Assembly (NCBI GenBank): GCA_026936105.1
Contig: JAIXKI010000015.1
Location: 137,498-201,497, forward strand
DNA length: 64,000 nt
DNA from: Chitinophagales bacterium
Lineage (GTDB): Bacteria > Bacteroidota > Bacteroidia > Chitinophagales > Chitinophagaceae
Direction: 5' to 3'
Made by a program: the position numbers and the translations under genes. The notes under the pieces were generated by a model. The model did not search any database. It saw only the letters and a program-made list of their open reading frames with translations, and was not told the origin of the DNA. Positions 44,310 through 54,316 of this stretch are shown here, one piece after another. Position 1 is the stretch's first letter, and every line of letters starts with the position of its first letter.

Positions 44310-45551
44310 ATGGCAAAAAATCCGCTTCATTGTTCTTTCTGTGGTCGCAGCCGCGATGAGGTAAAGATCCTTATTGCAGGTCAGGAAGGCCATATTTGCG
44401 AGAACTGTGTAGAGCATGCCCGGGAGATCATCGAACAGGAATTGATGGTACGGGATGAAAAAAGCGGAACCGCTTTTAAGCTGTCGGTTAAAAAACCCAT
44501 GGAGGTAAAAAAATTCCTCGATGAGTATGTTATTGGTCAGGATGAAGCAAAAAAGGTTTTATCGGTTGCTGTTTACAATCATTATAAAAGATTACAACAT
44601 AAAGTCACCGAAACCAATCCCAATGATATTGAGATTGAAAAGAGCAATATCATCATGGTGGGGGAAACGGGCACCGGAAAGACATTACTCGCCAAAACAA
44701 TTGCCCGGTTACTGAATGTTCCTTTCACGATAGTTGATGCTACGGTATTCACTGAAGCAGGTTATGTAGGAGAAGATGTGGAAAGTATTCTGACCCGTTT
44801 ATTACAGGTTTGCAACTACGATATCTCAGCAGCAGAACGGGGCATCGTGTATATAGATGAAATTGATAAGATCGCCCGAAAAGGGGATAATCCATCCATC
44901 ACCAGAGATGTAAGCGGCGAAGGTGTACAGCAGGGATTGTTGAAACTTTTGGAAGGAACCGATGTATTGGTACCCCCACAGGGCGGACGTAAACATCCGG
45001 AGCAAAAACTTATTAAGATCAATACTCAAAATATTCTCTTTATATGCGGCGGGGCCTTCGATGGTATTGACAAAGTGATTGCAAGACGTGTCCAGACCAA
45101 TACGATCGGATTCAATGTAGATAAAGAACAACAGGAAAACATTAAGCTGAACCTTTTAAGTTATGTGAATGCGCAGGACCTGAAATCTTTTGGATTGATC
45201 CCTGAATTATTAGGACGTCTTCCTGTTGTCACTCATCTGAATCCGTTGGATGCAGAAACGCTCAGAGCCATTCTTACCGAACCCAAGAACGCACTGGTAA
45301 AGCAATACAAAAAATTATTTGAACTGGAAGGCATACAGTTGATTGTTGAAGGCGATGTACTTTCTTTTATGGTGGAAAAAGCGGTAGAATATAAATTGGG
45401 CGCAAGAGGATTGCGAAGTATTTGTGAGAGCATTCTTACTGATGCCATGTTTGAACTCCCTTCTTCAAAACAAAATCAGTTTATCCTGGATCTCGAATAT
45501 GCAAAGCGGAAATTCGATAAGAGCAGGCTCAGCCTGTTGAAAGTAGCCTGA
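44310..45551 (+). CDS. clpX: Clp protease ATP-binding subunit ClpX
   Basis: The AAA+ unfoldase that feeds ClpP. The N-terminal zinc-binding domain has [17 protein letters not shown]...ICENC. The AAA+ core shows Walker [16 protein letters not shown], Walker [15 protein letters not shown], sensor and RARG-type segments and a C-terminal [13 protein letters not shown]. Length 413 residues is normal. The IGF-type ClpP-binding loop corresponds to [11 protein letters not shown]. Confidence 0.97.
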   Translation: MAKNPLHCSFCGRSRDEVKILIAGQEGHICENCVEHAREIIEQELMVRDEKSGTAFKLSVKKPMEVKKFLDEYVIGQDEAKKVLSVAVYNHYKRLQHKVTETNPNDIEIEKSNIIMVGETGTGKTLLAKTIARLLNVPFTIVDATVFTEAGYVGEDVESILTRLLQVCNYDISAAERGIVYIDEIDKIARKGDNPSITRDVSGEGVQQGLLKLLEGTDVLVPPQGGRKHPEQKLIKINTQNILFICGGAFDGIDKVIARRVQTNTIGFNVDKEQQENIKLNLLSYVNAQDLKSFGLIPELLGRLPVVTHLNPLDAETLRAILTEPKNALVKQYKKLFELEGIQLIVEGDVLSFMVEKAVEYKLGARGLRSICESILTDAMFELPSSKQNQFILDLEYAKRKFDKSRLSLLKVA

Positions 45552-45707
45552 TAGTTTTCAATCCTGTCAAAGTTTTAAAAGTTTCCAGAGTTTTTCTGAA
45601 GCTTTTTTTTATTCCCTTTTTATTGAAAAGGTTTTATTGAGTTTGTCATGTAATTGCAGAATTGAAATTATCTTGTGCCATCACTTATTTAATTCAAAAA
45701 TTATACT

Positions 45708-45851
45708 ATGCAAGAACTAATAGAACGATTGAAAAATGAAGCCGGCCTGAATGATGAGCAGGCAAAAAAGGTGATCGAAACCATCAAAGGTTACGTCATC
45801 GAAAAATTTCCTATGCTGGAAGGAGCGGTGAACAGTGTATTCGGATCCTGA
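45708..45851 (+). CDS. Small conserved-looking helical protein (47 aa)
   Basis: ATG 45708 to TGA 45849-45851 encodes MQELIERLKNEAGLNDEQAKK, then VIETIKGYVIEKFPMLEGAVNSVFGS. The product is amphipathic and helical with no signal peptide. A Gly-Leu-x-x-x-x-Ala-x-x motif followed by a KFPML-x-G-A-V segment is coherent, so it is probably a real gene. Function unknown. Confidence 0.7.
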   Translation: MQELIERLKNEAGLNDEQAKKVIETIKGYVIEKFPMLEGAVNSVFGS

Positions 45852-45860
45852 TCCGGCAAA

Positions 45861-45980
45861 TCATTTTACACTTTTAAATGTCCTATGATGCCTGTTAGCC
45901 GCATCATATGGGCTGAGTGAATGACTACAGGCTTGTAAAATGATTGCTAAAAAAATAAGTAGTAGAATTCTCGTTTTCAT
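45861..45980 (-). CDS. Very small lipoprotein (39 aa)
   Basis: ATG 45980 gives MKTRILLLIFLAIILQACSH: a hydrophobic signal followed by a lipobox (LQAC), then only 22 residues (SHSLSPYDAANRHHRTFKSVK). The short mature tail is typical of tiny membrane-attached Bacteroidota lipoproteins. It converges on the 47-aa gene with a 9-bp gap. The frame extends further upstream but without a better start. Confidence 0.6.
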   Translation of the reverse strand: MKTRILLLIFLAIILQACSHSLSPYDAANRHHRTFKSVK

Positions 45981-46092
45981 AGACAAAGGATTTAGCACTA
46001 CAAAACTAAATAAGCGGATATAAAAAGTAATTAGGAAATGTCTATGAAATATCCACTTTTTACAAGGGAAAACCACTCAGGAGCTATACTCG

Positions 46093-46124
46093 AAAAAAAA
46101 TCATCCCGACGCTTTGGTCGGGAT
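46093..46124 (-). terminator. Rho-independent terminator after nrdJ
   Basis: On the minus strand ATCCCGAC and GTCGGGAT form an 8-bp stem around 6 bases, followed by a run of eight T. It lies 55 bp downstream of the nrdJ stop. Confidence 0.85.
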
Positions 46125-46178
46125 GGAATTTAACGGGTACTGTTTTATGTGGTTTTCCGTCCATTCTACTATGGATCA

Positions 46179-49100
46179 TCAACTGCAACCTCCCTGATTG
46201 CCACAGTTCAAACACTTGTAGCAGGTTCCGCTGCGCACCATTATATGACCACAAACATTGCAGGCAGGGGCATCACTTTGCATGCTTTTAAATGCTGCAT
46301 TCACGGCTTCAGTGCCTGTTTCGGTTCTAGAGAACTGGGCTATCCTTTGATTCTTTGCCGGCTGAGAAACAGCGCCTCCGGTCTGAGGTATTACACGGCT
46401 ATCCGCTTTATTGGAGGATTCCTCATATTCAAGATTGGTGGGGATCTCATCCCAATCATCGGAACCGGTATTTACATTCTCAGGTTTGTCCAGAACATGA
46501 ACCAGGTCGGTACGGCCAAGGTATTCATATCCCAATACCCTGAAAATAAAATCTACAATGGAGGTGGTGGTTTTGATATTAGGATGTTCTACCATACCTG
46601 CCGGATCAAATTTTGTAAAAGCAAACTTATCAACGAATTCTTCCAGGGGTACGCCATACTGAAGCCCCAATGAAATAGAGATCGCAAAACAATTCAGCAT
46701 GCTGCGCATGGTGGCTCCTTCCTTAGCCATGTCAATAAAGATCTCTCCCAATGTGCCGTCACTGTATTCTCCTGTACGAAGAAACAGTGCCTGGCCGTTG
46801 ATCTTGGCTTTTTGTGTAAACCCACGGCGTTTGGCCGGCAAAGTGCGGCGCTCAACGATCCTTGCTAGCTGCCGTTTCAATTTTGTGTCAGCGCTGTTCT
46901 GCACCCGGTGATTCACTTCATCAAGCAGTTGTTCGATCGTCAAATCGGCAAGATTCACCTTCCCGGGTTCTTTGTCGCTTTCTCCGGTTGTTGACTGCGC
47001 TTTTTCCCTGAGTTCGTCCTCTGATGATGCTTTCTTTTTCTTATCGCTCTTGCTGCTCAGGGGCTGACTGAGTTTGGAACCATCGCGGTAAAGAGCGCAT
47101 GCTTTGAGACCCAGTTCCCAACTCAGATAATAAGCATCGGATATCTCATCTACAGTAGCTTCATTGGGCAGGTTGATAGTTTTCGAAATGGCGCCGCTGA
47201 TAAAAGGTTGTACGGCGCCCATCATGCGGATATGGCCGTCTGCATGAATATATCGCTGGCCTTTCTTTCCGCATTTGTTGGCACAGTCAAAAACGGGCAA
47301 ATGTTCTTCTTTCAAGTAAGGAGCGCCTTCCAGCATCATGGTTCCGCATACATAATCGTTGGCAGCATTTATCTGCTCGTCGCTATAACCAAGTGCTTCC
47401 AAAAGGCTCCATTCTGCGTCATTATATTGTTCAGGAGTAAACCCAAGGCGTTGCAGGCATTCTTCACCTAAATAATGTTTGCTGAATACCGAACTGATCT
47501 CAAAGGCGAATTTTACATCGGCATCAAGTCTTTTAATTTCATCGGCAATAAATCCTTTTTCACTCAATGTCTGATGATTGATATGAGGAGCTCCGGCAAA
47601 AGATGCTGAGCCTACCGCATACTTAACAATGGCTTCAATTTGTTTTTCGTTGTATCCCAGGTTTTTCAAAGCCGAGGGTACCGATTGGTTGATGATCCTG
47701 AAGTAACCGCCACCTGATAGTTTCTTAAATTTTACCAATGCAAAATCAGGCTCGACGCCGGTTGTATCACAATCCATCACCAGGCCAATGGTCCCGGTAG
47801 GAGCTATCGCTGTAGTTTGTGCGTTGCGATAACCATATTTCTCTCCAAATTCTACCGCTTCATCCCAAACTTTGCATGCTGCAGTTAACAAATAATCAGG
47901 GCAGTACTTTGCTTTGATACCTTGTGGACTGATGCTCAGGCCTTCATATTCATCCGCATCATAAGCAGCCAGGCGATGATTGCGCATCACCCGCATCATA
48001 TGCTTTTTGTTTTCTTCATATTTAGGAAATGAACCCAATACCCTGGCCATTTCTGCGGATGTCTTATAAGCTGTTCCCGTCATAATGGCTGAGATCGCTC
48101 CTGCAATAGCTCTTGCCTCTTCGCTGTCATAAGGAATTCCATTCAACATTAACAAAGTACCTATATTGGTAAATCCAAGACCCAAAGTGCGGTAATCATA
48201 ACTCAGCTGTGCCACTTCTCTGGAAGGGAATTGTGCCATCAAAACCGAAATTTCGAGAACTACTGTCCACAGACGACAATTGTATTCATATCCTTCCACA
48301 TCAAAAATATTTCTCTCCTTATCAAAGAATTTTACCAGATTGGAAGAGGCAAGGTTGCAAGCTGTATTATCCAGGAACATGTATTCAGAACAAGGATTGG
48401 ACGCCCTTATCTCACCTCCCTCAGGGCAGGTGTGCCATTCATTAATGGTGCTGTTATATTGTGTTCCCGGATCCGCACAACGCCAGGCAGCATATGCGAT
48501 CTGATTCCATAATTCTCTTGCCGGCACTTTCTTCATCACTCTTCCATCCATTCTCCCAATTAATTCCCAATCATCATTGTTATTTAATTTTTCAAAGAAT
48601 GAGTTGGGAATACGGACAGAGTTGTTGGAATTCTGCCCGCTTACCGTTCTGTATGCTTCACCTTCATAATCGCTGGGATAGCCTGCATTGATTAATGCAG
48701 AAACTTTTTTCTCTTCTTCCACTTTCCAGTTGATGAACTCCACGATTTCCGGATGGTCCAGGTCCAGGCAAACCATTTTGGCAGCACGACGTGTGGTTCC
48801 CCCCGATTTTATGGCTCCTGCAGCACGATCACCAATTTTTAAAAAACTCATCAGGCCGGAGGAAGTTCCCCCACCACTCAATCTTTCTCCTTCGCCGCGC
48901 AGATTAGAAAAATTGGTACCCACCCCCGAACCATATTTGAAAATCCTTGCCTCACGTACCCACAGGTCCATAATTCCACCATTATTTACAAGATCATCAC
49001 TCACACTGAGTATAAAACAAGCATGCGGCTGAGGACGCTCATAGGCAGAAGTAGATCTCTTTAACTGGCCGTCGGCCTGATCAACATAATAATGCCCCTG

Positions 49101-49565
49101 CGGCTTTCCTTGAATACCATAACTCTCATACAAACCGGTGTTAAACCACTGTGGTGAATTAGGAACGCACATCTGGTTCAGAATGCTATATACCAGTTCA
49201 TCATAAAATATCCCGGCGTCTTTCTCGCTTGCAAAATATCCATACTTTTCTCCCCACACTTTCCAGCAATTGGCAAGACGATGTGCCACCTGCTTAACAG
49301 AAGTTTCCCGGCCTGTACTTCCATCCGGTTGCGGCACACCTGCCTTCCGGAAATATTTTTGTGCCAGGATATCTGTTGCAATCTGACTCCACTGCTTCGG
49401 CACTTCCACATTTTGCATTTCAAAAACGATCTCTCCTGTAGGATTACGAATAATTGAAGTACGGTAGTCATACTCGAACATATCGTAAACATTCACGTCG
49501 TCTCGGGTAAAGCGACGAGAAAACTGCAATCCGCCTCCGGCGGAAGCCATTTGATTCATAGCCAT
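46179..49565 (-). CDS. nrdJ: Vitamin-B12-dependent ribonucleotide reductase (class II)
   Basis: Reduces ribonucleotides to deoxyribonucleotides with adenosylcobalamin. At 1128 residues it has the long class II layout: N-terminal substrate region (MCVPNSPQWFNTGLYE), the GVGTNFSNLRGEGE segment, the active-site NPCSEYMFLDNTACNLASSN, MDCDTTGVEPDF, and a large Lys/Ser-rich linker (about 855-890) followed by an extra C-terminal domain. It ends in a Cys-rich zinc-ribbon (CNVCGHIMVRSGTCYKCLNCGNQGGC). It is a single gene, so no accessory subunit is expected. A consensus DnaA box lies 96 bp upstream of the start. Confidence 0.93.
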   Translation of the reverse strand: MAMNQMASAGGGLQFSRRFTRDDVNVYDMFEYDYRTSIIRNPTGEIVFEMQNVEVPKQWSQIATDILAQKYFRKAGVPQPDGSTGRETSVKQVAHRLANCWKVWGEKYGYFASEKDAGIFYDELVYSILNQMCVPNSPQWFNTGLYESYGIQGKPQGHYYVDQADGQLKRSTSAYERPQPHACFILSVSDDLVNNGGIMDLWVREARIFKYGSGVGTNFSNLRGEGERLSGGGTSSGLMSFLKIGDRAAGAIKSGGTTRRAAKMVCLDLDHPEIVEFINWKVEEEKKVSALINAGYPSDYEGEAYRTVSGQNSNNSVRIPNSFFEKLNNNDDWELIGRMDGRVMKKVPARELWNQIAYAAWRCADPGTQYNSTINEWHTCPEGGEIRASNPCSEYMFLDNTACNLASSNLVKFFDKERNIFDVEGYEYNCRLWTVVLEISVLMAQFPSREVAQLSYDYRTLGLGFTNIGTLLMLNGIPYDSEEARAIAGAISAIMTGTAYKTSAEMARVLGSFPKYEENKKHMMRVMRNHRLAAYDADEYEGLSISPQGIKAKYCPDYLLTAACKVWDEAVEFGEKYGYRNAQTTAIAPTGTIGLVMDCDTTGVEPDFALVKFKKLSGGGYFRIINQSVPSALKNLGYNEKQIEAIVKYAVGSASFAGAPHINHQTLSEKGFIADEIKRLDADVKFAFEISSVFSKHYLGEECLQRLGFTPEQYNDAEWSLLEALGYSDEQINAANDYVCGTMMLEGAPYLKEEHLPVFDCANKCGKKGQRYIHADGHIRMMGAVQPFISGAISKTINLPNEATVDEISDAYYLSWELGLKACALYRDGSKLSQPLSSKSDKKKKASSEDELREKAQSTTGESDKEPGKVNLADLTIEQLLDEVNHRVQNSADTKLKRQLARIVERRTLPAKRRGFTQKAKINGQALFLRTGEYSDGTLGEIFIDMAKEGATMRSMLNCFAISISLGLQYGVPLEEFVDKFAFTKFDPAGMVEHPNIKTTTSIVDFIFRVLGYEYLGRTDLVHVLDKPENVNTGSDDWDEIPTNLEYEESSNKADSRVIPQTGGAVSQPAKNQRIAQFSRTETGTEAVNAAFKSMQSDAPACNVCGHIMVRSGTCYKCLNCGNQGGCS

Positions 49566-50114
49566 AACTCTAAAGAATTTGTCGGGTTAAGTAATCTTTA
49601 ACGCAGAAAACGAAAATATTTTTTAGTACCCGTAATTCAAACTCCGAGATATACACATCTTGTGGATAAACATATCTAAATTGGCGCAAGTGTAAGCCTG
49701 TTCTGTATTAGAGGATTTCTGCACATCAGGCGATCATTTTATAGCCAAATTTTTTTTGGAAAATCGGGTTTAGAATTGTAGTGCTTCCGGTTCCCCAATG
49801 CAAAATTATTTTAAATCAATTTCCGGTAACCATTTTCAGATATTTCTATTGGGAAAATAGATCTTTTCCTCCGTTTTCGCTAACATAAATTACTTCGGAC
49901 TGTCCTTTGAAATTGCGAATTTTTCAAACTTCATAACAATTGTCCTATCATAAGGAGAAAAAGTAAATTTCATCTGAACTTTTCCAAAGTCCAGGGCGTC
50001 AAAACGAAAGAAAAACACCTCTGCCGTGAAAAGAATGCCTTAAACAGTGAATAAACACAATAAGCAATTGAAATGACAAAAAGTTTTTGCACTTTTGTAT
50101 GACAAGATAAACAA
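49566..50114. other. 549-bp divergent region between nrdJ and the GGGPS-type gene
   Basis: No convincing gene in any frame. It contains the DnaA box at 49661-49669 near nrdJ, AT-rich sequence through the middle, and the sequence leading to the GGGPS-type ATG at 50115. I see no clear cobalamin riboswitch, although a cobalamin-dependent enzyme would be a plausible target. Confidence 0.55.
49661..49669 (-). promoter_or_regulatory. DnaA box upstream of nrdJ
   Basis: TGTGGATAA on the plus strand is the reverse complement of the perfect DnaA box TTATCCACA. It lies 96 bp before the nrdJ start. DnaA-box control of ribonucleotide reductase is known in E. coli (nrdAB). A chance single match cannot be excluded. 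Confidence 0.45.
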
Positions 50115-50870
50115 ATGAAATCTGGAATCATCAGGAATTTGACTGAAAAGAAAAATAAAGGCAAAAAATCATTTGCTGTCCTGATCGATCCCGACAATGT
50201 CAATTCGAATATCCTTGATGAATTGATCGAGCTTTCCGTTTCAGCAAAAGTGGATTATTTTCTTGTTGGCGGAAGCCTTGTTATTTCCAACTACCTTGAT
50301 GAATGTGTTCAACATATAAAACAGAACTGTGATCTTCCCGTGATCCTTTTTCCGGGCAGTCCTACACAAGTAAGCAAATACGCTGATGCGTTGCTTTATC
50401 TCTCGCTCATCTCAGGCCGTAATCCTGAGTTATTGATCGGGCAGCATGTAGTATCTGCCCCGTTTGTAAAACAAAGCGGACTGGAAATAGTTCCTACCGG
50501 CTATATCGTCATTGATGGAGGAGCCCCCACCACGGTTTCCTATATCAGCAATGCATTACCGGTACCTGCCGATAAAAATGAAATTGCAATGTGTACTGCC
50601 ATGGCCGGAGAAATGCTGGGAATGAAAGTGATCTATATGGATGCAGGCAGCGGTGCCAAAAGGCCAATCTCAGAAAGTATGATCAAAATCGTTGCCGACC
50701 ATATAGATGTTCCTCTTATCATCGGCGGTGGCATTATCCATCCCGAAAAAGCTTACCTGAATTGCAAGGCAGGAGCAGATGTGATCGTTGTCGGTAATGC
50801 TATCGAAAAGGATGCAACACTAATCAAAGAAATGAGCGATGCGATTCACTCAATTCCGGTAAAGATCTAA
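50115..50870 (+). CDS. Geranylgeranylglyceryl/heptaprenylglyceryl phosphate synthase family
   Basis: A TIM-barrel prenyltransferase of 251 residues. The GGGPS/PcrB signature is visible: FAVLIDPDNVNSNILDELIELS, FLVGGSLVISN, LFPGSPTQVSKYADALLYLSLISGRNPELLIGQH, YMDAGSGAKRPISESM and LIIGGGIIHPEKAYLNCKAGADVIVVGNAIEKD. It joins a polyprenyl diphosphate to glycerol-1-phosphate, an archaeal-type ether lipid step also found in several Bacteroidota; the prenyl length is unknown. Its last four bases overlap the convergent M28 peptidase gene. Confidence 0.88.
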   Translation: MKSGIIRNLTEKKNKGKKSFAVLIDPDNVNSNILDELIELSVSAKVDYFLVGGSLVISNYLDECVQHIKQNCDLPVILFPGSPTQVSKYADALLYLSLISGRNPELLIGQHVVSAPFVKQSGLEIVPTGYIVIDGGAPTTVSYISNALPVPADKNEIAMCTAMAGEMLGMKVIYMDAGSGAKRPISESMIKIVADHIDVPLIIGGGIIHPEKAYLNCKAGADVIVVGNAIEKDATLIKEMSDAIHSIPVKI

Positions 50871-52189
50871 CGCAGGTCTTCTGTTTTCACTCTTGACGGA
50901 GTTTCTTTTCCGGATATTATATCCCTTGAACTTAACGCTACTGCCTTAATGATCATGGCCATATTGCTCATGTCCAGTGTTTCGATCTGGTCACTCAATT
51001 TATGATAATTCGGTTCACTGGGTTCTTCAGGCGGTGTGCCCATTTTTGAAGTAGAGATTGTATGAGCAGGCACTCCTAATCTTGCAAGAGTGGCATTGTC
51101 TGATCTGTAAAACAAACTCTGCTTCGGATAAGGATCGGGATGAAAAGTAAAACCTGTTCCTTCCAGGTTTTTTTGCAAAATGACGCCCATATCCGTTTTT
51201 TCATAACCTGTAATGTATGCTGAATTTCTTCCCCACTTGGATTCGGTGCCGATCATTTCAATATTGAACATGGCTACTACTTTTGCAGGATCAAACTGTT
51301 TTGAAAAATATTGGGATCCGAACCTTCCCACTTCTTCTGCCGTGAAAGCAGCAAAAACAATGGTTCTTTCATTATTATTAAGCTGTTTGAAATATTTTGC
51401 CAGCATGATTACTGCTGTAGTTCCTGATGCATCATCATTAGCGCCGTTATAAATAGAATCACCATTCACTGGTTTGCCTACACCCAGATGATCATAATGT
51501 CCTGAAAAGACCACATATTCATCCTTCAATTTTTTTCCCGGCAAAATACCGACAACATTGGCCAGCTTCTGTTCCGTGATCTCCTGTTTGGCTTCAATGG
51601 AAAATTTTTCAGGGACCTTATTGGCCAGTAGAAAAATGACATTGTTTTCTGTCTTGAATGATGCTCTTCTTCCAAAAGACAATCTTGAAAAACCCGATGC
51701 ATAACTAGTATCCACAAACACCAGAATATTTTTTCCTGATTGCATGAAGGCCATCGCCTCCCTGAAGAGATTCCCACCCGGCTTTATGGTTGCGATCTCA
51801 TAACCTGAATTCTGATCTACAAGAACGGTGCTTTGACTGCTGTTGACCGAAACATTTTTAGGATCCAGGATAACTCCGTCCAGTTCGGTATGAGAACTGA
51901 TCACCTTTGAGCGAACCATGGAAAACTGCTGAAGATAGCTTCCCGGATTACCTCCTCCCCCGCCTGCCGGCCGGAAAGTTTGCAATCCTGCCTTTTTAAA
52001 TTCATCTGCAATAAAATCTGCCGCACGGTCTATATCAGGAGTAAATGCCCTGCGGCCACGCATTTCATCAGAGGACAATGTTTTTTCTATCCGTTCAACT
52101 TCTTTGGCGTTGATGATCTTATCAATATTCTGTGCAAATAATAAAGAGGCTGAGAATGTAAGAATTCCTGTGAGAACAAATAATTTCAT
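50867..52189 (-). CDS. Secreted M28-family metallopeptidase
   Basis: A 440-residue protein with signal peptide (LFVLTGILTFSASLLFAQ). The two-zinc site of M28 is visible: His and Asp in YVVFSGHYDHLG, Asp in GANDDASGTTAVI, Glu-Glu in AFTAEEVGRFGS, Asp/Glu in FNIEMIG and a His near the end (AHTIST). A PA-like insert precedes the metal motifs. It probably acts as an aminopeptidase in the periplasm or outside. It is followed upstream by a low-complexity gap. Confidence 0.9.
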   Translation of the reverse strand: MKLFVLTGILTFSASLLFAQNIDKIINAKEVERIEKTLSSDEMRGRRAFTPDIDRAADFIADEFKKAGLQTFRPAGGGGGNPGSYLQQFSMVRSKVISSHTELDGVILDPKNVSVNSSQSTVLVDQNSGYEIATIKPGGNLFREAMAFMQSGKNILVFVDTSYASGFSRLSFGRRASFKTENNVIFLLANKVPEKFSIEAKQEITEQKLANVVGILPGKKLKDEYVVFSGHYDHLGVGKPVNGDSIYNGANDDASGTTAVIMLAKYFKQLNNNERTIVFAAFTAEEVGRFGSQYFSKQFDPAKVVAMFNIEMIGTESKWGRNSAYITGYEKTDMGVILQKNLEGTGFTFHPDPYPKQSLFYRSDNATLARLGVPAHTISTSKMGTPPEEPSEPNYHKLSDQIETLDMSNMAMIIKAVALSSRDIISGKETPSRVKTEDLR

Positions 52190-52315
52190 GTGGAGATATT
52201 ATGTTTGAATGTTTGTTTGTCCGATAGCTTGAATGTTTTATGGCTTTATTGCTCGATGGTTTTATGGTTTGATGGCTACATGATAAACTAATCAACCATT
52301 TAACCATCCATCCAA
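52190..52315. repeat. Low-complexity TTTGAATG/GATGGTTTTATGG repeats
   Basis: Between the M28 peptidase and the LytTR regulator the sequence repeats TGTTTGAATGTTTG and GATGGTTTTATGGTTTGATGG units, then has ACCATTTAACCATCCATCC in opposite sense. No gene or terminator is apparent. Confidence 0.5.
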
Positions 52316-53044
52316 CTATAAGCTCATCATCTCTTTGAACTTCACAGTCTGCCTCCTGCTAACCTCTATTTTTTCACCCCCTTTCAATTCGATCATCAGG
52401 CCACCGTTGAAAAAGGGTTCTATCTTTTCTACCATGCGGAGATTGACGATATGTTTTCTATTGGCTCGGAAAAAAACTTTTTCATCCAGTCTTTCTTCCA
52501 ATGCATTCAATGACTTCAGGATAAGCGGTTTGTTTGGGCCAAAATACACTTTGGCGTAATTACCTACACTTTCAAAAAGTCTTATATCGCTTAGCTTGAC
52601 AAACCAGCATTTCTCTCCGTCTTTTACAAAAACCTGGTCAGTATCGGTCAGAATACTGTTATTCGAATATTCCGATGACGGCTTTCCTTCTTTCGATTCA
52701 GAAAAATGTAATTTCTGAATGGCATCTGCTAATCTCTTCGGCTCTATAGGTTTTAGTAAATAATCCAAAGCATTCACTTCAAAAGCCTTCAGCGCAAACT
52801 CATCATACGCGGTTGTAAAGATCACCTCAGGCACTTTTTCCAATTCAGACAGCATGTCAAATCCGGTTTTCCCCGGCATCTGAATATCCAGAAAGATCAG
52901 GTCTGGTTGTTGGCTTTCTATCTTTGCAATGCCTTCATCGGCATTGGCTGCTTCGTCAATCACTTCGATCTCCGGATAATCCTGCAATAACTTTTTCAGT
53001 TCCATGCGGGCCAAACGTTCATCGTCAATTATGATTGCTCTCAT
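52316..53044 (-). CDS. LytTR-family response regulator
   Basis: A 242-residue regulator. The receiver domain has IIDDERLAR, the phospho-acceptor Asp in DLIFLDIQMPGKTGFDML (about residue 53), FTTAYDEFALKAFEV and LLKPIEPKRL. The C-terminal LytTR DNA-binding domain includes VKDGEKCWFVKLSDIRLFES, FFRANRKHIVNL and LKGGEKIEVSRRQTVKFKEMM. It lies 4 bp downstream of the cognate LytS-type kinase. Target sites are not identified. Confidence 0.93.
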   Translation of the reverse strand: MRAIIIDDERLARMELKKLLQDYPEIEVIDEAANADEGIAKIESQQPDLIFLDIQMPGKTGFDMLSELEKVPEVIFTTAYDEFALKAFEVNALDYLLKPIEPKRLADAIQKLHFSESKEGKPSSEYSNNSILTDTDQVFVKDGEKCWFVKLSDIRLFESVGNYAKVYFGPNKPLILKSLNALEERLDEKVFFRANRKHIVNLRMVEKIEPFFNGGLMIELKGGEKIEVSRRQTVKFKEMMSL

Positions 53045-53048
53045 TTAA

Positions 53049-54113
53049 TTATTTTGAATATGAATGAACTGGTAATAACAATTTAGCTTCCACTAAAGAT
53101 GGCTCCACTTGTTTGATCTCAAATTTTGCCTTATCTCCATAGAGCAGGTTAAGCCGGTTTGTTGTACTGGACAATCCGAATCCGCCTCCATTGGAATTTC
53201 CATTCAATTCTCCTGTATTCTGAACCGTCAGTTCCAGAAAGTCATTTTTGAAATCTGAATTAATGCGTACCACTCCTCCACCGACTTGTTTACTGATACC
53301 ATGCTTGATGGCATTCTCTGCCAGGGTCTGAAGCATCATGGGTGGTACCTGCTGATCCAAAGTATCATCATCAATGTTGTATTCTATTTTTAAACGGTCC
53401 TCAAATCTCATATTCTCCAGGGCCAGATAATCTTTTACAATATTCAACTCTCTTTCCAGAGGCACCGTTTCCGATTTATCCGTTTGCATGCTGCTGCGGA
53501 GGATGTTGCTGAGTTCGGTGATAGCTTCCCTTGCCCTTTGAGGATTCTCCACTACCAATGCCCTGATGCTGTTTAATGAATTGAAAATAAAATGAGGATT
53601 GATATGTGATTTGATCGTTTTCAATTCCAGTTCTTTGATCAATGACTCCAGCTGCAGGGTATTGAGTTGCTGCTTTCTGCTTTTTTCAATGAAATGATAA
53701 AAATAATAGATCAGCACCCAGGGTAAAATAAAAAGACCGTTATCAACAGTAGAACCCATAAGCTTATTGATAAAACTGAGTTTGTACCCTCCCGGCGGAC
53801 TAATCTGCAGTCCCAAAAAATCCACTTCCTTCAGAACAATGATACTATAGGCCATTGAAGTGACCACAGTGGCTACGATCAGCTTTGGAATCAGCTTTTC
53901 TACGGATTGAAGCATCCATCCACGCCACTTCATAAAAAGGCGTAGGATATGTGTGGTCAGGATACCGGTAGTAAATACAATGGTTATACGGCCCAACAGC
54001 AATCCGGTGGGAATATTGGCCTGGTAAACATGAGCAAAGAAAAGCATGGTCAAACCAACCAGACCCCAGCCACAGACCTGTAGCAACCAATATAGCTTAT
54101 TCGTATTGCTCAT
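53049..54113 (-). CDS. LytS-type sensor histidine kinase
   Basis: A 354-residue kinase with about four N-terminal transmembrane helices (LYWLLQVCGWGLVGLTMLFFA, LIVATVVTSMAYSIIV, LFILPWVLIYYFYHF). The phospho-acceptor site is LKTIKSHINPHFIFNSLNSIRAL, the His_kinase (LytS) type, followed by MLQTLAENAIKHGIS and GGFGLSSTTNRLNLLYG in the ATPase. It pairs with the LytTR regulator directly downstream (4-bp gap). No extracytoplasmic sensor domain is visible. Confidence 0.92.
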   Translation of the reverse strand: MSNTNKLYWLLQVCGWGLVGLTMLFFAHVYQANIPTGLLLGRITIVFTTGILTTHILRLFMKWRGWMLQSVEKLIPKLIVATVVTSMAYSIIVLKEVDFLGLQISPPGGYKLSFINKLMGSTVDNGLFILPWVLIYYFYHFIEKSRKQQLNTLQLESLIKELELKTIKSHINPHFIFNSLNSIRALVVENPQRAREAITELSNILRSSMQTDKSETVPLERELNIVKDYLALENMRFEDRLKIEYNIDDDTLDQQVPPMMLQTLAENAIKHGISKQVGGGVVRINSDFKNDFLELTVQNTGELNGNSNGGGFGLSSTTNRLNLLYGDKAKFEIKQVEPSLVEAKLLLPVHSYSK

Positions 54114-54316
54114 TGTATGCGAAATTAATCATTCTTTGTCCCTGCAGGCTTTGTAAATATACCAATGGACAAAAACCTTGACAAATGGGAAGTTCTTATT
54201 TTATTTGAGCCTGCCGAACAGATTCCTGAACATATATCAACTACTGGTTCTTTTTGCCGGATGATTATAATATGTTACAACAGAAAAACATTAATTTTAC
54301 AGGTCAATTAAAATTC

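Noticed and set aside
46149-46673. 174-codon plus-strand frame opposite nrdJ
   Set aside because: It lies wholly antisense to the Cys-rich end of the well-supported nrdJ and has no domain of its own.
49566-50114. Cobalamin riboswitch upstream of nrdJ
   Set aside because: No recognisable B12-box or adenosylcobalamin aptamer layout was seen by eye on the minus strand; a covariance search could still change this.
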